This document shows positions 21,604-33,700 of a stretch of DNA of 64,000 bases, piece after piece. A program made the translations under genes and the position numbers. The stretch covers positions 182,416,951 through 182,480,950 of the forward strand of contig NC_081413.1 of NCBI RefSeq assembly GCF_030272615.1. The letters run 5' to 3'. The notes below the pieces were generated by a model. That model was not told the origin of the DNA. It saw only the letters and a program-made list of their open reading frames with translations, and did not search any database. The DNA is from Cryptomeria japonica (lineage: Eukaryota > Streptophyta > Pinopsida > Cupressales > Cupressaceae). Numbering within the stretch: the first letter of the stretch is position 1; each line of letters opens with the position of its first letter.

Positions 21604-23671
21604 TCATGCACCTAAAGAGCTCCCTTCCCTTGCATTTCCATAAATCTTGTATAGTCTCTTCCTCTTGCGTGGTTGCAACACTTTGCCTTCTACAATGCCA
21701 ATCTCCATCTTGGCTTGATGATTCAACACTTCATCAATCTCCTCAATCTACACAAAAAATTTCAATGCTTCCCACCCATGCTTAGCTTCTGCCCTCTAGT
21801 ATACTTTGCCACAATCTTTTGGCCATAGGATAAAAGATAGGGGTTTCTTGAGTCTTTCATGTGGTATGTCTGCCATTCCCTCACTAAAATCTAAACCCAC
21901 TCTCGGGATTGCCTATTTTATGATGGAGTCAATGTCAACCAAGTAATCATTGTGCACAATTGACTCCATTACCTTTTTCACCACATCCATGTTCTTCATT
22001 TGGATGGATTGATTATATGTTGCATTGATGTTTTGTCATTGATGTCAACACTAGTTTTTTGGATGCTTTACCGACACCCTTCTAGTCTCGGTAGGTTGAG
22101 TAGTTTCTGGTTGGATTGGATCTGACATGATCCGGTAGGCTCTGGTATGGTTTGGTTATAGAATTGGCTTATTCATGATACACATGTTCATATTCATTAA
22201 GTTGGTTTTGGTCTGGTGATCGAATGCTATCCTACTTTCTTGGAAGCTTGGCTTGTGGTTCTGACGAGGGTTTCACCAGTAGATCTTTTGATGAAGATCA
22301 TTGTTGATATGCATAAGTGGTTTTGGTGCAACTTCTGGTGGAGATTTAGGATGTTGTTGGTGATCATGTTTGAGACTTGGCTAATAGAGATCATTTCTTT
22401 AGTGTGTGGACCTATATTGGGTCCCGGTTGATCTAGGTTATGAACCAACTTAATGTAATGCATGGATTAGATCTCTCAATGTATTTCTAGGATGTCTTAT
22501 GTGTTGGATATTATTTTTTTGGTCTAAGGCCAACATGTTTTGTAATTATGTATTTGTTTTATTTTTTGGTGTCTGACCTGATTGTTTATGGTCGAGGGTT
22601 TGTATATATATGATGTAAGATCTCATTGCTGACAATTATAGGAATAAGGTTAGGAAATGGATATGGATATGTAATGTGCGAATAATGTAAATTCATTCAG
22701 GTAGAGGATTTGATTGATCATTGGAGATCAAATTGGGTTTATGTAAGAGGATTTAGTCCTCTGGTATTGAGCTTAACCAAAACTATACTCGGGCATAGGA
22801 GATGCTATCTTTGCAGTTCAAACACTTCTTCCAGATTGTAGTTTGGATTTCTATGTAGTCAGTGAGACTCCTTTTGTGATGAGCAGTGTGCTCTATGTTG
22901 TTGGCCTTCCTGCAAGTGTAGGCCCCTCATTTGTAATTCACATACTTACTGCACAAGTATTATCTGATTGTGGGTAGGCTTCCCACCGTGGTTTTTCCCT
23001 TTACCAAGTTTTTCACGTATAAATATTGGTGTCATGTGGATGCTATTTATTCTGTGATTATTGTTAATGCTTAATTGGTTTACCTATTATTCCAGTATTT
23101 GGTTTAAGAATTTCGGTATTAATGTTTACAGTTATGGTATTAAAGTTTTAATTGCTAAATATTCTGGTAATCTCTGACAACTGATTCACCTCCCTCTCAG
23201 TTGTCTTCTGGTTATTTGAACTATCTAACACTCCACTGGTTCACCAAGGTCCAACCCCCATGCCATTATTAAAGAAAAAATGCCCATGTTCGTGTGATAC
23301 CGGTGCCTAAGACTTCCAAAAACCTCTCCCAAAATTAGTTGTACGCTCTTTATCAGTTGTTCATCCTGAAAGAGAAACATCCCTCAAACCCTTCTCTCTA
23401 TGACATCTCCAAGGAATGGCCATAGCTGCTTCTTGGTTTTCAATGTGAAGTTAGCCTCCATGATTTCTCTACAATCTCAACCATCACCCCTCACTTTTCC
23501 AGCTCAAAACTTCATCAAGAAGGAAGATTGCCAAATCTTTGGCAATGTATACAAATAAATGCACATCCTAACTATAATTCCTCTCACATTAAAAGCCTTG
23601 TCCCTCATGTATCACCACACTTTTTTCCACCTCTTTTGGATAGAGCATTTAATGAACTCTATCATAGCCAT
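21604..23671 (-). pseudogene. Decayed ORF of unknown function (about 284 codons), split by a solo LTR
   Basis: On the minus strand a frame starts ATG at 23671, runs to 23231, is interrupted by an LTR, and resumes in the same phase at 22017, ending TGA at 21604-21606. It has no frameshift but seven internal stops: four TGA before the LTR and three TAG after it. Short readable parts are KAFNVRGIIVRMCIYLYTLPKIW, shown here only as KAFNVRG...YTLPKIW, then EVFGSLRHRYHTNMG and SFILWPKDCGKVY, with a basic end PRKRKRLYKIYG. I do not recognise the family. It lies directly downstream of an RNase H remnant on the same strand (47912-47380, continued from 23756 to about 23660), so it may be the second part of one old TE or host-like gene. 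Confidence 0.5.
22010..23230 (+). mobile_element. Probable solo LTR of a copia-type element
   Basis: It starts TGATTATATGTTGCATTGATG (or eight bases later at TGTTGC) and ends ATCTAACA. It contains TTGTCATTGATGTCAA near the start, a TATA-like run near 22603 and a C-rich CACCTCCCTCTC tract before the end, as in LTR 51966-53352, to which it is related. No primer site or polypurine tract adjoins it and no target duplication is visible, so the ends are uncertain by about 10 bp. The disrupted minus-strand frame shows where it went in. Confidence 0.6.
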
Positions 23672-23761
23672 GCTTGTTCACTTATTTCTCTAAGAATTTG
23701 AATTCACTAAGATGCCCAATGTACCATTGTATCATTGCCACCCCACCATCTTGTAACAAAC

Positions 23762-25218
23762 TGTTGGCATTATGTGAATCGGTATGAGGACATAATGATA
23801 TTGTATGTTGTCATTGATGTCAATATGTGATATGAAGACAAAACTGACATATGTGAGAACCAGTATATATGCCAAAGTAAAGCGGTATATTTGTTCAAGG
23901 TGAACCGACATGTAGTCATGGGAACTGGCACATGGAAGCATTGTATGACTATCGATTGGTAGGTAGTTTCCACTTCAGGATTTCCGGTTGGAGTATCTCA
24001 AGCCTGTGTGACTCAATCGGTGATCTTTATGTGATGAAGTTAGCATGATAACGCAGAACAGATAGTGTTGCCATGTAAGCCTTGTTCACGTGAAGGATCT
24101 TGCATAAAAAAGAGTGTTCCTATCTACCTTGGGAATGTGCGAAGTCTGTAAACAGTGATAATGTGTGATGGGTTATCAGCCGCCATGAAATCAATGGAAA
24201 ACGAACAATGGAGAATGTCTTGAGATTGGATCAAGACTATTGCATTCAATACAGTATGATCAACGGTTAGGATTGAACCGTTTCAATTCCTTAACCTAAC
24301 AGGTCTAGGGTTTAGTGTTTATGCTACCCACCTATCTGTTGTCCTATAAGGTCGATGTTGTGATTCTTTCAGAGGTGGTTGGCAAAAGTTGTGTGTGTGT
24401 ATCTAAGAGAAGAGATATGTGATTCTTGCCAGACTAGAGGAGGGAAGTCATATCTGAAGAGTGTAAGTGCAGAAGGTGAAGAGGAGCTTAAGCGGATCTG
24501 CATTGGCATTGAGTGCTATTATTAGGTCATTGATATACCTGCTGATCTTTAACTACTTCAATAGTTGTGAAATCCCCTAGCAAGGTAGCCTTAACCAGCT
24601 TGTTGAAAATCCTCTAACAGGGTAACTTGAAGCTACTGAGTCATTGATATCCTTTAGCTATTGAGTTCTTGTAATTCTCTAAGGTACCCTTAACTGGGTG
24701 ATCCCTAATAGGATCGGTTCCTAATAGAACCTATTGTATCTGTCTTTAACCAGACAAGGCTCCTAACAGAGCGGACTTCCAAAGAGTTCAAAAACAAGCT
24801 TGTGTGTATTCATCCCCACCGTGGTTTTTCCCAGTTGGGTTTCCACGTGAAAAATATGTGTGTCATGTGTGATGTTTTCTTCATGTGATGTTATGATTGT
24901 TTTCTGATTAAGTGGTGATGCATGTTGATCTTGCTATAATATGTACATCTTTGATGGTAGATTTCCTATTCATGCATTAGAGTGAAATGGGAATGAAGAG
25001 TTAGATTATATGAGAAGATAAGTATCAACCGGTCTTTGTTTGTCTTAGTTACACTGGGTTTTGTCAGTTGAACTTTGTTGAAGGACCGGTGCTGCTATTT
25101 GTCTGTCAGTGCATAAGTGTCAGTTGACAAACCAATTTAAGGTTGAGTTTTTGCCTAAAATGATTCACCCCTCCTCTCAGTACCAGTTTGGTACTATTCA
25201 TTCATCATTAAGTTATCA
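23762..25218 (+). repeat. Element C 5' LTR
   Basis: 1,457 bp from TGTTGGCATTATGTG to TTATCA. It aligns with 45882-47374 with scattered changes. It carries TTGTCATTGATGTCAA near 23807 and a CACCCCTCCTCTC tract near the end. Confidence 0.92.
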
Positions 25219-25220
25219 AT

Positions 25221-25232
25221 TGGTCTCAGAGC
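25221..25232 (+). promoter_or_regulatory. Element C primer binding site
   Basis: TGGTCTCAGAGC, two bases after the LTR, one mismatch from the initiator tRNA-Met site. Confidence 0.85.
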
Positions 25233-25289
25233 ATCCTCCAGGTCCTCTGTGTTGTAAGCTTAACTGTTTGAGGGAAAGATCCTATTGTA

Positions 25290-27599
25290 ATGATGAAGAG
25301 GGAAGGTCCAAAGTTTAACAAAGAAAATTTTAGTAAATGGAAAGACAAAATGAATATATACATCAGAAGCATGGATGCTCAACACTGGAGCTATGTTGAG
25401 AATCCCTATGTTCCCCCTACCGGTACTCTCACCGATGATCAAAAGAGAGAGATACAGGAGAATGGGCAAGTCATGGAAGCCCTAATTAGTAGCTTATCTG
25501 ATATTGAGTTTATTGATGTCCAAGATAAGGTAAATCCCAAAGAGGTATGGGATGCTCTTGAAAATATCTATGGAGGTGATGAGCATGTAAAACAAGCTAA
25601 GGAAGAAATCCTTAGAGGAAAGTTTGAAGACATGCGAATGGTTGAAGGTGAAACCATTCAACAATATGGTATTAGAATCAAAACTATTGTCTGAGATATC
25701 AAGAGTGCAGGTGGTAAAATGGAAGATTCCACTGTGGTAAGCAAAGTCCTGAGATCCCTATTGTCGGTCTATGCAATAAGGGTTGCTACTATTCAGGAGC
25801 TAAGATCAATAGACAAGACTAAGGTATCCTTGGACTCCATCATAGCAAAGTTGATAGCCTATGAGATAAATAGTTTTGATGGCAGTGTTCAAAAGACTGA
25901 ATCAGCTTTTAGAGCTTCTATTGTACCATCCAAGAAAGGAAAAGAAGCAAGCACTAGTGGTGAACCAAGACAGAGTAGAGTAATGGATGATGAGGAGTTT
26001 CTGATGGAATTTGAAGCTTTTCTTGCTAGAAAATTTCCAAAAGGAACTGGTAAATACAGAGGTAAGCTCCCTTTGAAATGTTTTTTGTGTAACCGGATAT
26101 GACATATTGCTATGAACTATCCTAATAGTGACAACAAGGATAAACCAGAAAGATTCAAGAAATTCAAAGGAGGAAACTGGAGAAACTATTTTGTTGTAGT
26201 TGATGAAGGTGTCACAGATGAGGAATCAGAAGATGAAGAGAATGAAGACATTGTGTTTGTTGTTGTAAAGGAAGATGTGTCAGACAAGAAGACTCTTGTC
26301 TCCCACTTTGATAATTCCAATGAGTGGATTATTGACAGTGGTTGCTCACACCATATGACTAGTGACCGGAGCAATTTTCTATCCTTGGAAGAGTATGATG
26401 GTGGTGTGGTTCATTTTGTTAATGATGCACCATGTATGGTTAAAGGAAAAGGGTCCATCTCTCTGAACGGAAAGAGTAGTGCTGACAATGTGTATTGGGT
26501 TGATGGTCTCAGACACAACCTTTTGAGTGTTGCCCAGCTGAATGACAGTGGCCTCACTCTGGAATTCAAGAATGGAATCTGCAAAATCAAAGGAAAAGCT
26601 GGTGAATTGGTGGCCACCGACATGCAGACCAAAGGTAACCTATTTCATCTGAATGCAAATATAAGTACATGTCTTATGGCTAAGTTTGATGATAGCTGGA
26701 TATGGCATAGGAGACTCTGCCATGTAAACTTTGATAACATTGTGAAGGCTAGTAAGATCAAGGCAGTTAGAGGGTTGTCAATGCTAAGCAAATCGGATAA
26801 TACCTTATGTAGAGAGTGTCAATTGTGGAAAATGTCTTCCTCAACCTTTAAAGGTAAATCTTTCACTGCTGACAACTTGCTTGATCTTGTGCATACTGAT
26901 TTGTGTGGTCCTATGAAAACTAGAAGTGTGCAGGGTGATAGGTACTTCATGATTCTCACTGATGACTACTCAAGAATGATGTGGGTCACATTCTTGAAAG
27001 ACAAGTCTGAAGCCTTTGTGAAGTTCAAATCTTTTAGAGCATTAGTGGAGAAGGAAAGTGGTAAAAGGATCAAGTGTCTCAAAACTGATCAAGGAGGGGA
27101 ATTCACTTCCAGTGAATTCAACAAGTATTGTGAAGAATTTGGCATCAAGAGGCAACTGTCTGCCCCCCGGACTCCACAACAGAATGGCCTAGTGGAGAGG
27201 AATAACTGGACTATGGTTGAAGTAGCTAGAACCATGTTGATTCAGGGAAAAGTAGCTCACACCTTTTGGAGAGAAGCGGTAAGCACTGCATTCTACACAA
27301 TGAATTGGGTACTCATCAAGAAAGGTAAGGATAAAACTCCTTATGAGTATTGGACTAGTAAGACACCTATGGTTAGCTTCTTTAGGGTGTTTAGTAGCAA
27401 ATGTTACATCAAGAGGAGTGAACATCAGGGCAAGTTTGAAGCTAAATGTGATGAGGGAATAATCCTAGGATATTCCACCAAGAGTAAAGCTCTCAAGTGT
27501 TTCAACAATAGGACTCAGAGAATTATGGAAAGTATCAATGTGAGAGTTGATGAAACCTCTGAGAAACTGGAGGAAACAGGCAGTGAGCAAGCTGTAAAT
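25290..27599 (+). pseudogene. Element C gag-protease-integrase (5' part of polyprotein)
   Basis: Starts MMKREGPKFNKENFSKW at 25290. The UBN2 Gag core contains VWDALENIYGGDEHVKQAKEE. A TGA near 25692 stands for Arg. The knuckle near 26078 is broken (CFLCNRI, then TGA). Protease has WIIDSGCSHHMTSD at 26324. The integrase zinc site has WHRRLCHVNF and CRECQLWK. DDE residues are in HTDLCGP, KTDQGGEF and PQQNGLVERN. The frame is cut at the target site GAACT (27600-27604) by element D, after which the LTR adds a few alien codons and a stop. It continues at 43858. Confidence 0.92.
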
Positions 27600-27604
27600 G
27601 AACT

Positions 27605-28371
27605 TGTAGACACTCAAAATTGTCATGTCTAATTAAATAAATATTTTATTTATTTAATTATCTAAGCCTAATTCTTCTATTAATTAAATAAATCCTTATT
27701 TATTTAATTAATTCATTTATCCTCTTCTAGCCTTATTTCTCATTTAAATAAATACATTTATTTATTTAAATTATCCCTTTCCTAAATTAAATAAATATTT
27801 TATTTATTTAATTGTCCTACTTCTTCTATTAATTAAATAAATCTTTATTTATTTAATTAATTCATTATCCTTTTCTACACATGACACATGTCACTCATCT
27901 CTTAATTCATACACTACCTACCCCTTTCATTATTTTGGTATTTCTTTTACCTACCCTCTAATCCTAGCCGACCTCTCTTTTTACACCTCTCAATCTTAAC
28001 CCTCCATTTCTTATTGTGTCTTCTATTTAAGGAGATGCTTTCTTCATTGTCAAACCCTAACTACTTGATCAATTGACTACACTACAATTCCACTTGCAAC
28101 CACATTCCGTTCTTTGTTGAGCTCTTGTGCATACAAAAATCTGAGAGCAAGTATATCAAGCAAGATCAATGGAGATAGGAAGAATGGAGATCAAAACCCT
28201 ATTGGATATGTGATGGTATAATCTTTGTGATTTTGAGTTATTTGCATTGTCTTAGGTTATCTTCATATGTTATGGTGGATCTTTGTTCATTGTTAGGCTA
28301 GGGTTTAGTGGTTGAATCCATTTTAGTCTTTCAATATTGATTATTATTGTTATCCATTTTCACCATATACA
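27605..28371 (+). repeat. Element D 5' LTR
   Basis: TGTAGACACTC...CCATATACA. The first 280 bp are repeated TTAATTAAATAA and TATTTATTTAATT runs. It differs from the 3' LTR at 27970 (G against A) and near 28205 (T against C), both transitions. Confidence 0.95.
28024..28030 (+). promoter_or_regulatory. Element D 5' LTR TATA-like box
   Basis: TATTTAA within CTTCTATTTAAGGAG, about 420 bp into the LTR, is the best candidate for the start of the sense transcript. The identical copy in the 3' LTR is near 43510. Confidence 0.5.
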
Positions 28372-28374
28372 TTT

Positions 28375-28391
28375 TGGCACGCCCGGTGGGA
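28375..28391 (+). promoter_or_regulatory. Element D primer binding site
   Basis: TGGCACGCCCGGTGGGA begins three bases after the LTR end. The TGG start fits pairing with a tRNA CCA end. I cannot name the tRNA without a search. Confidence 0.6.
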
Positions 28392-28484
28392 CTCTTGTCC
28401 CTTTGCATTTAACATTTTTGTTGCAGATTTTGCATTTTTGAAGTTGCAGATCGGACGATTTCGACGACATTTTAGGTTTTTTCC

Positions 28485-28740
28485 GCGTCTGCAAGTGTTT
28501 GGATCGCATTTTTGTATTTCAGAGGCGTCTGCGATATCTTGGATCGCGTCTGTGTTTCTGTCATTTTCTATTTTTGCAGGTTTCCGAAAGTCGCGTCTGT
28601 GATTCTGAATCGCGTCTGTGCATCATATTATTGCGTCTGTAGCCGAAAGAAGTGTCTGTGTTCTGTGGCCGCGTCTGTGAATCACAGAACCGCGTCTGTG
28701 TCGGACAGACGCGTCTGTGTCTGGTATAACAGCATCTGTG
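28485..28740 (+). repeat. Motif array 1: GCGTCTGTG spaced 19/21 nt
   Basis: Copies or near copies start at 28485, 28525, 28546, 28593, 28612, 28633, 28652, 28671, 28692, 28711 and 28732, with a degenerate one at 28506. Steps in the dense part are 19, 21, 19, 19, 21, 19 and 21. The 10- or 12-nt spacers are unrelated in sequence. Because the step is not a multiple of three, a repeated peptide is not the reason for conservation. It lies in the sense leader, 2.2 kb before gag. Confidence 0.9.
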
Positions 28741-29963
28741 CATTCTGTTTTGCAAATTTTTCAAGTTTTTCGATTCGGGTTTTCGGATTTTGTACTTAGG
28801 GTTTCAGATCTGGTTTATTTTCGGCTAACCTTTGCAGATCTAGCTAACCTGATTTGTGCAGCTTGCTTTGGAGGCAAATACGTTTTTGTTGAAGGCCCCT
28901 TTTCACAAAGTCTTTTTGGGTTTTCTAAAAATTTACCTAACTTGTGTGCTTGCAGGAAGGGGTTATCATTTGAAACAATCCAAACTACTAACAATTTTGT
29001 TGCAGGGCCTTAGCTAGGGTTTTGTAATTTTTATTGTGTGCCTTGTTTTCATAGCTTAGCAAACACTTCAATTGGTGCACTAAAATTGAATCATTGTCTT
29101 TTGTGTCTTGAGCAATAGGCTCTTTTTGTTTACTCTTTAGAGGGCCTGTCTTCCCGTGTGGTCATTAGGACTACTAGTGAGAAGAGAACGACCCAAGTGG
29201 TAGCGAGGAAAACCCACCTCATCCGAACCACTATAATCAAATGTATTCATGGTGAAAACTATGAATAACGTGTGCTGATTAGTTCATACCGACACTATGT
29301 CTCCCCATAAACCCGTTTGATCAAATTTATTTGATCATTTGTAGGGCGTAACCCCTACCGGCTGGGAGCCTTCTGTATTTACAGAGCTGAAAGTGCTGCA
29401 TGTATGGCCACACGAGCGGATGCCCTTACTAGCACCATTTTGTTTTAGAGGCCCAAATCCTTCTAGTTGTTGGGGCAGGAGGTCGGACCTCTGGTAGCGG
29501 CCCACACACATACGGTTCTTAGTAGAGATACAAAGTTCGCCATGGGGAGTTTTCATGGGGACTGATGCTTGGCTGACCCGAGAAGTGAGTGCCGAGGGTG
29601 GAGCCAGTGAGGTCAAGCATCTAAGTATCCGCTCTGAATAGCGTAGCCTCAGGGGTAAAACCCCATGTGGGATCAACAACTATTGTCTTGGCCAGCCATA
29701 AGAATTGTGCTTGACTTATGATAAACATTCAAACAATCAAGACCAAACAGCAAAACATTGTGTCTTTTGTGTCTTCAAGTGTATGCAAAAACTTTTTACA
29801 TCAAACAACACACTTTCTTGGAGTCATTTTGGAGTCTAAACACTAGCAAACATTGAGTCATCAACACTGTGTCCTCTTGTCACGAAAAACAGTCGAACAA
29901 TCAGATTTGGTCACAACAAAACAACTTCACAGATAGGAAAGATTGCACGAAGGTTACAGAAAC
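28741..29963 (+). other. Element D leader between motif arrays
   Basis: Untranslated leader without a convincing frame. The part around 29120-29300 (AGGGCCTGTCTTCCCGTGTG and following) and around 29330-29680 is non-repetitive and less AT-rich than its surroundings. It may hold packaging or translation signals, but I cannot define one. Confidence 0.5.
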
Positions 29964-30244
29964 GCGTCTGTGTCTGCTCAAACCGCGTCTGTGTCGGATA
30001 AACCTGTCTGTGAAGTACAGAATAGCGTCTGTGTTTTTATCAGCGTCTGTGTCGAACAGAGACACGTCTGTGTCTGGGAATCACGTCTGTGAAGTATACA
30101 GGCGCGTCTGTGTCCACAATTGCAAAAAAAACTGTTACAGTCCTGGCAAACATCAACAGGAAAATCTCAAAATCACGTCTGCATTAAACAGAGTAGCGTC
30201 TGTGTCTTAAAACCGCGTCTGTGAAGTATACAGAGGCATCTGTG
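29964..30244 (+). repeat. Motif array 2: GCGTCTGTG spaced 19/21 nt
   Basis: Twelve copies start at 29964, 29985, 30004, 30025, 30043, 30064, 30083, 30104, 30175, 30196, 30215 and 30236. Steps are 21, 19, 21, 18, 21, 19, 21, a 71-nt gap, then 21, 19 and 21, so they nearly alternate. Three copies (30004, 30083 and 30215) are followed by AAGTATACAG or AAGTACAG, hinting at growth by a 40-bp double unit. It is in the sense leader, about 500 nt before gag. Confidence 0.92.
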
Positions 30245-30734
30245 TCAGGATTTGAAAATTTTAACAGTCAAACAAACAAAAGAAATCAGTTTCGGCATAC
30301 TTGAGTTTCCTAGGTTGTCTCTTCAGATTTCATCTAGCATTCAGCCTGTTCTAAGGTCTCACATAGTCTATCATTGCTTCACATCTCACTTTACATTCAT
30401 ACTTGTCTAAACTTGAGTCAAAAGGTCACTTGCTTGTCCTCATCATACTTTGTCAACACACTACATACAACTACACTTTGCTAAGTGGTCCCTCATCAAG
30501 GTTTCTTACCTTTGGGTCTCATTTGGTCTTACTTAGAGTCAAGGTCAGCTTACCTCATCAAGAGAAACTATCCTCTCTTTGGAAGTCACACCTACTCTAC
30601 TACTTACATACTTGGTCTTACACTTTGGACATTGCAAGTACACCTCAGATTCATTTACACTCCATACAACTCTTGGTCTTCCATACTCTTGTCATTTTCG
30701 TCTAGTTTCTCACATATTGCCAAACATCTAGTTC

Positions 30735-33700
30735 ATGGTTGAAACCCGCCTTCAAAAATATAAGAGAATAGCTAAAGAGGCTCAAGAATCCTCAAACATG
30801 AGTTCTTATGAGTATGACAATGATGTCTTCTACAATCCTGAGCACACTACATTACCAGACATGAATGTTTATAGACACAATCCAAATGTGGAAAGCGCAA
30901 ACACTATACACAATGCTACACACAATGACACCGTGGACAATTCTTCAATACTTTCAGCAAACATACAAGAATCCATAATGGATCCTCAATTCAATAGATT
31001 GGTTGAAGAGATAATGAGGAGAGATCGTCAATACTTTTTAAACATGATGGCACAAAGTGGAGCTAAAATACCACATGATTTTGACTTATCTCAACTTATG
31101 GAAAGTAGACCTTCACAACAAACTCAACCTAATAGTGGAGGACCAAATAATATGATGCCGGAGTCACCATCAGTTTTGCTTCAGAAACCAGCAATCCCAC
31201 ATACACAAGCTCAAATGTATGATACTTACACTCAAAGACCATCATGGAGGCCCTATGCTCAAACACATGCTCAAGATATGGGTCAACCAAGACAAATGGA
31301 TACTCAAGGACTTCCTCAAAATTTTGACACAAGGAGACCTCATGCCAAAATTGGGGGCAACACAATGGAAAATGAAAGGCCTATTGAATATGGTTTATAT
31401 ACACCAAACAGATATGGGGTCCCTCAGCAAGAAATTATGCCAAGTGCTCCATACATGTTGCAACAATATAGACCTCCATATGGACATGTTTACGATCAGT
31501 ATCATCCATACATGCAACAAGTTCCTCCTCAAATGGGTGTTTCAAACATGGGATATGCTACAAGAAATCCATCTCCTCCCAAAAATAATTTGGAGCAACA
31601 AATTAGAGATCTACAAAAGAAAGTGGAAGACATGGGCACAACAAAACCCACATATACTATGAGAGATATATGCCCTTATCCCTTTGATAAGAGCATTCCA
31701 ATGCCTCTGTTTCCTCCACATTTTGTGACACCAAAATTCGACAAATATAGAGGGAGAGGAGACCCCAAGGCACATATAAGACAATTCTTCACAGCTTGCA
31801 TTGAGGTAGCGGCAGAAGAAACATACTTGATGAGGTTGTTCCCACAGAGCTTAGGAGATCAAGCGATGGAATGGTTTTCTCAATTACCTCCCGGTATTAA
31901 GTCATGGGGCGACTTAGCAGAGGCATTCATTCAGCATTTCTCTTACAACATTGAAACAGATGTCTTAGTTACTACCTTGTGCAATACTAAACAAAAAGAA
32001 GGAGAATCTTTCGCGTCATTTTTACAAAGATGGAGAAACTTAGCTAGCAGATGCTCTTGTGAGATCCCGCAAAAACAAATGGTGGAGATGTTCACACAAA
32101 ACGTTAACAAGGCTATTGGCTATGATCTCAGAAAAGCTTGTTTGTCTACATTCAAGGATGTCATTGAAAAGGGCCTAGCAACAGAAAGAGTCTTAATTGA
32201 ACAAGGAGTTATCAAGCTATTCAAAGAAAACAAAGAGGACTTCAAAGGAAAGGACAAACCAAAATTTTGGAACAAGAACAAGAACACGGTTAATGATGGT
32301 GTTGTTGATGCCAACACAATGAGACCAAAGTTCGTCTTTTCTGGATCAAGTTCTACCAACAATCAAGTGACCAATCAAACAACTTCTAAACCACGAAGGA
32401 AGTACACTCCATTGGGAGAACCACTTGAATCAGTATTCAAAAAGCTTGTAGCAAACAAAGTGATCACGGTCCCAGATTTTCCTCCATATGAACCAAAGGT
32501 AAAACCGAATTGGTGGAATGATGATGAATTTTGTGAATTTCATAAGAGCAAGGGTCACAAGACAGGTAATTGCCATCGATTGAAAAACATTGTACAAGAT
32601 CTCATTGACAGAGGAGATATTGAGATTGAGGGACATTCATCTAATCAAGAGCATGAGGTGTTTAAGGAACCATTCCCAAAACATGACAAGGGAAAAGGCA
32701 AAGTCACAGATGATCAAGCCAATTACACCAGAGCATCTTACAATTATGATTCCACTATTAATCACATCTCAATGGACAATCATATTTCTACCATTACTAT
32801 CAAAAATAAAAATCCTGAGAATTCTTCTCAAAGACCCAAAATTGTCCTAAAAGGTGTGGGATCTTCGTCCACATCTACCTCTGAATGTCATGTTACAACC
32901 CATCGAGGTAAGATCACATTGCCAGGTACCTCTACTAAGAATACCAATCTTTCGTCAACTAAGCCTAAGTACGACCTTGTAGAGCAATTAGGGAAAACAC
33001 CCGCACTCATCTCTATTCTTGAGCTCTTACGTATATCTCCTGCACATAAAGCTGTCCTTGACAAAACCTTGAGAGATACTGCTATCCCTACTGATCTAAA
33101 CGTGGACCAGTTTCAAGCCATGGTGGGATATTTATCCGTTCCACACTCCCTCACATTCACAGAAGCCGATGACGCCTCCATAAGTCAGCCTCATAATGCA
33201 CCTCTACATATTGAAGCCTTCATACATAAACACCGAATAAAACGAGTCCTGATAGATGGAGGAGCAGGTCTTAATATTTGTACATTGAGCACCATCAGAC
33301 AATTGGGATATTCTGACAAGGCTGTGAATGCTACAAACCAAATCACTATTAAGGCTTATGATGATGAAGAGCGTTCGTCCAAGGGCACGGTCATCTTACC
33401 ACTAAGAATAGGGCCAGTCACAAAGGATGTGGTTTGTCAAGTCCTGGATCTAGACCTCATGTATAACATATTGCTAGGACGTCCGTGGATTCATGAAATG
33501 AGGGCAGTCCCATCAACATACCACCAATGCATTAAGTTTCCTCATAATGGAGTCGAGGTAACGGTCAATGGTGATCCAAATTCATTCATATATTGCAATA
33601 ACTTGAGATCACATACTGAGACTATCATTCCCAGCAATCGTGAGGCTACTCCTTCTTCAGCGTATATTGATCCTGAGTCATTAAAGCCCTCGACATCCAA

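Noticed and set aside
28512-28799. 95-codon Cys- and Val-rich frame over motif array 1
   Set aside because: The motif spacing is not a multiple of three, so the frame does not encode a conserved repeat. It is a shadow of the array.
29335-29679. 114-codon minus-strand frame in the D leader
   Set aside because: No recognisable domain and it lies within the conserved sense leader. Treated as chance.
28485-30244. CRISPR-like appearance of short repeats with unique spacers
   Set aside because: The repeats are 9 nt with 10-12-nt spacers in a plant retrotransposon leader; there is no leader/cas context and the dimensions do not fit CRISPR.
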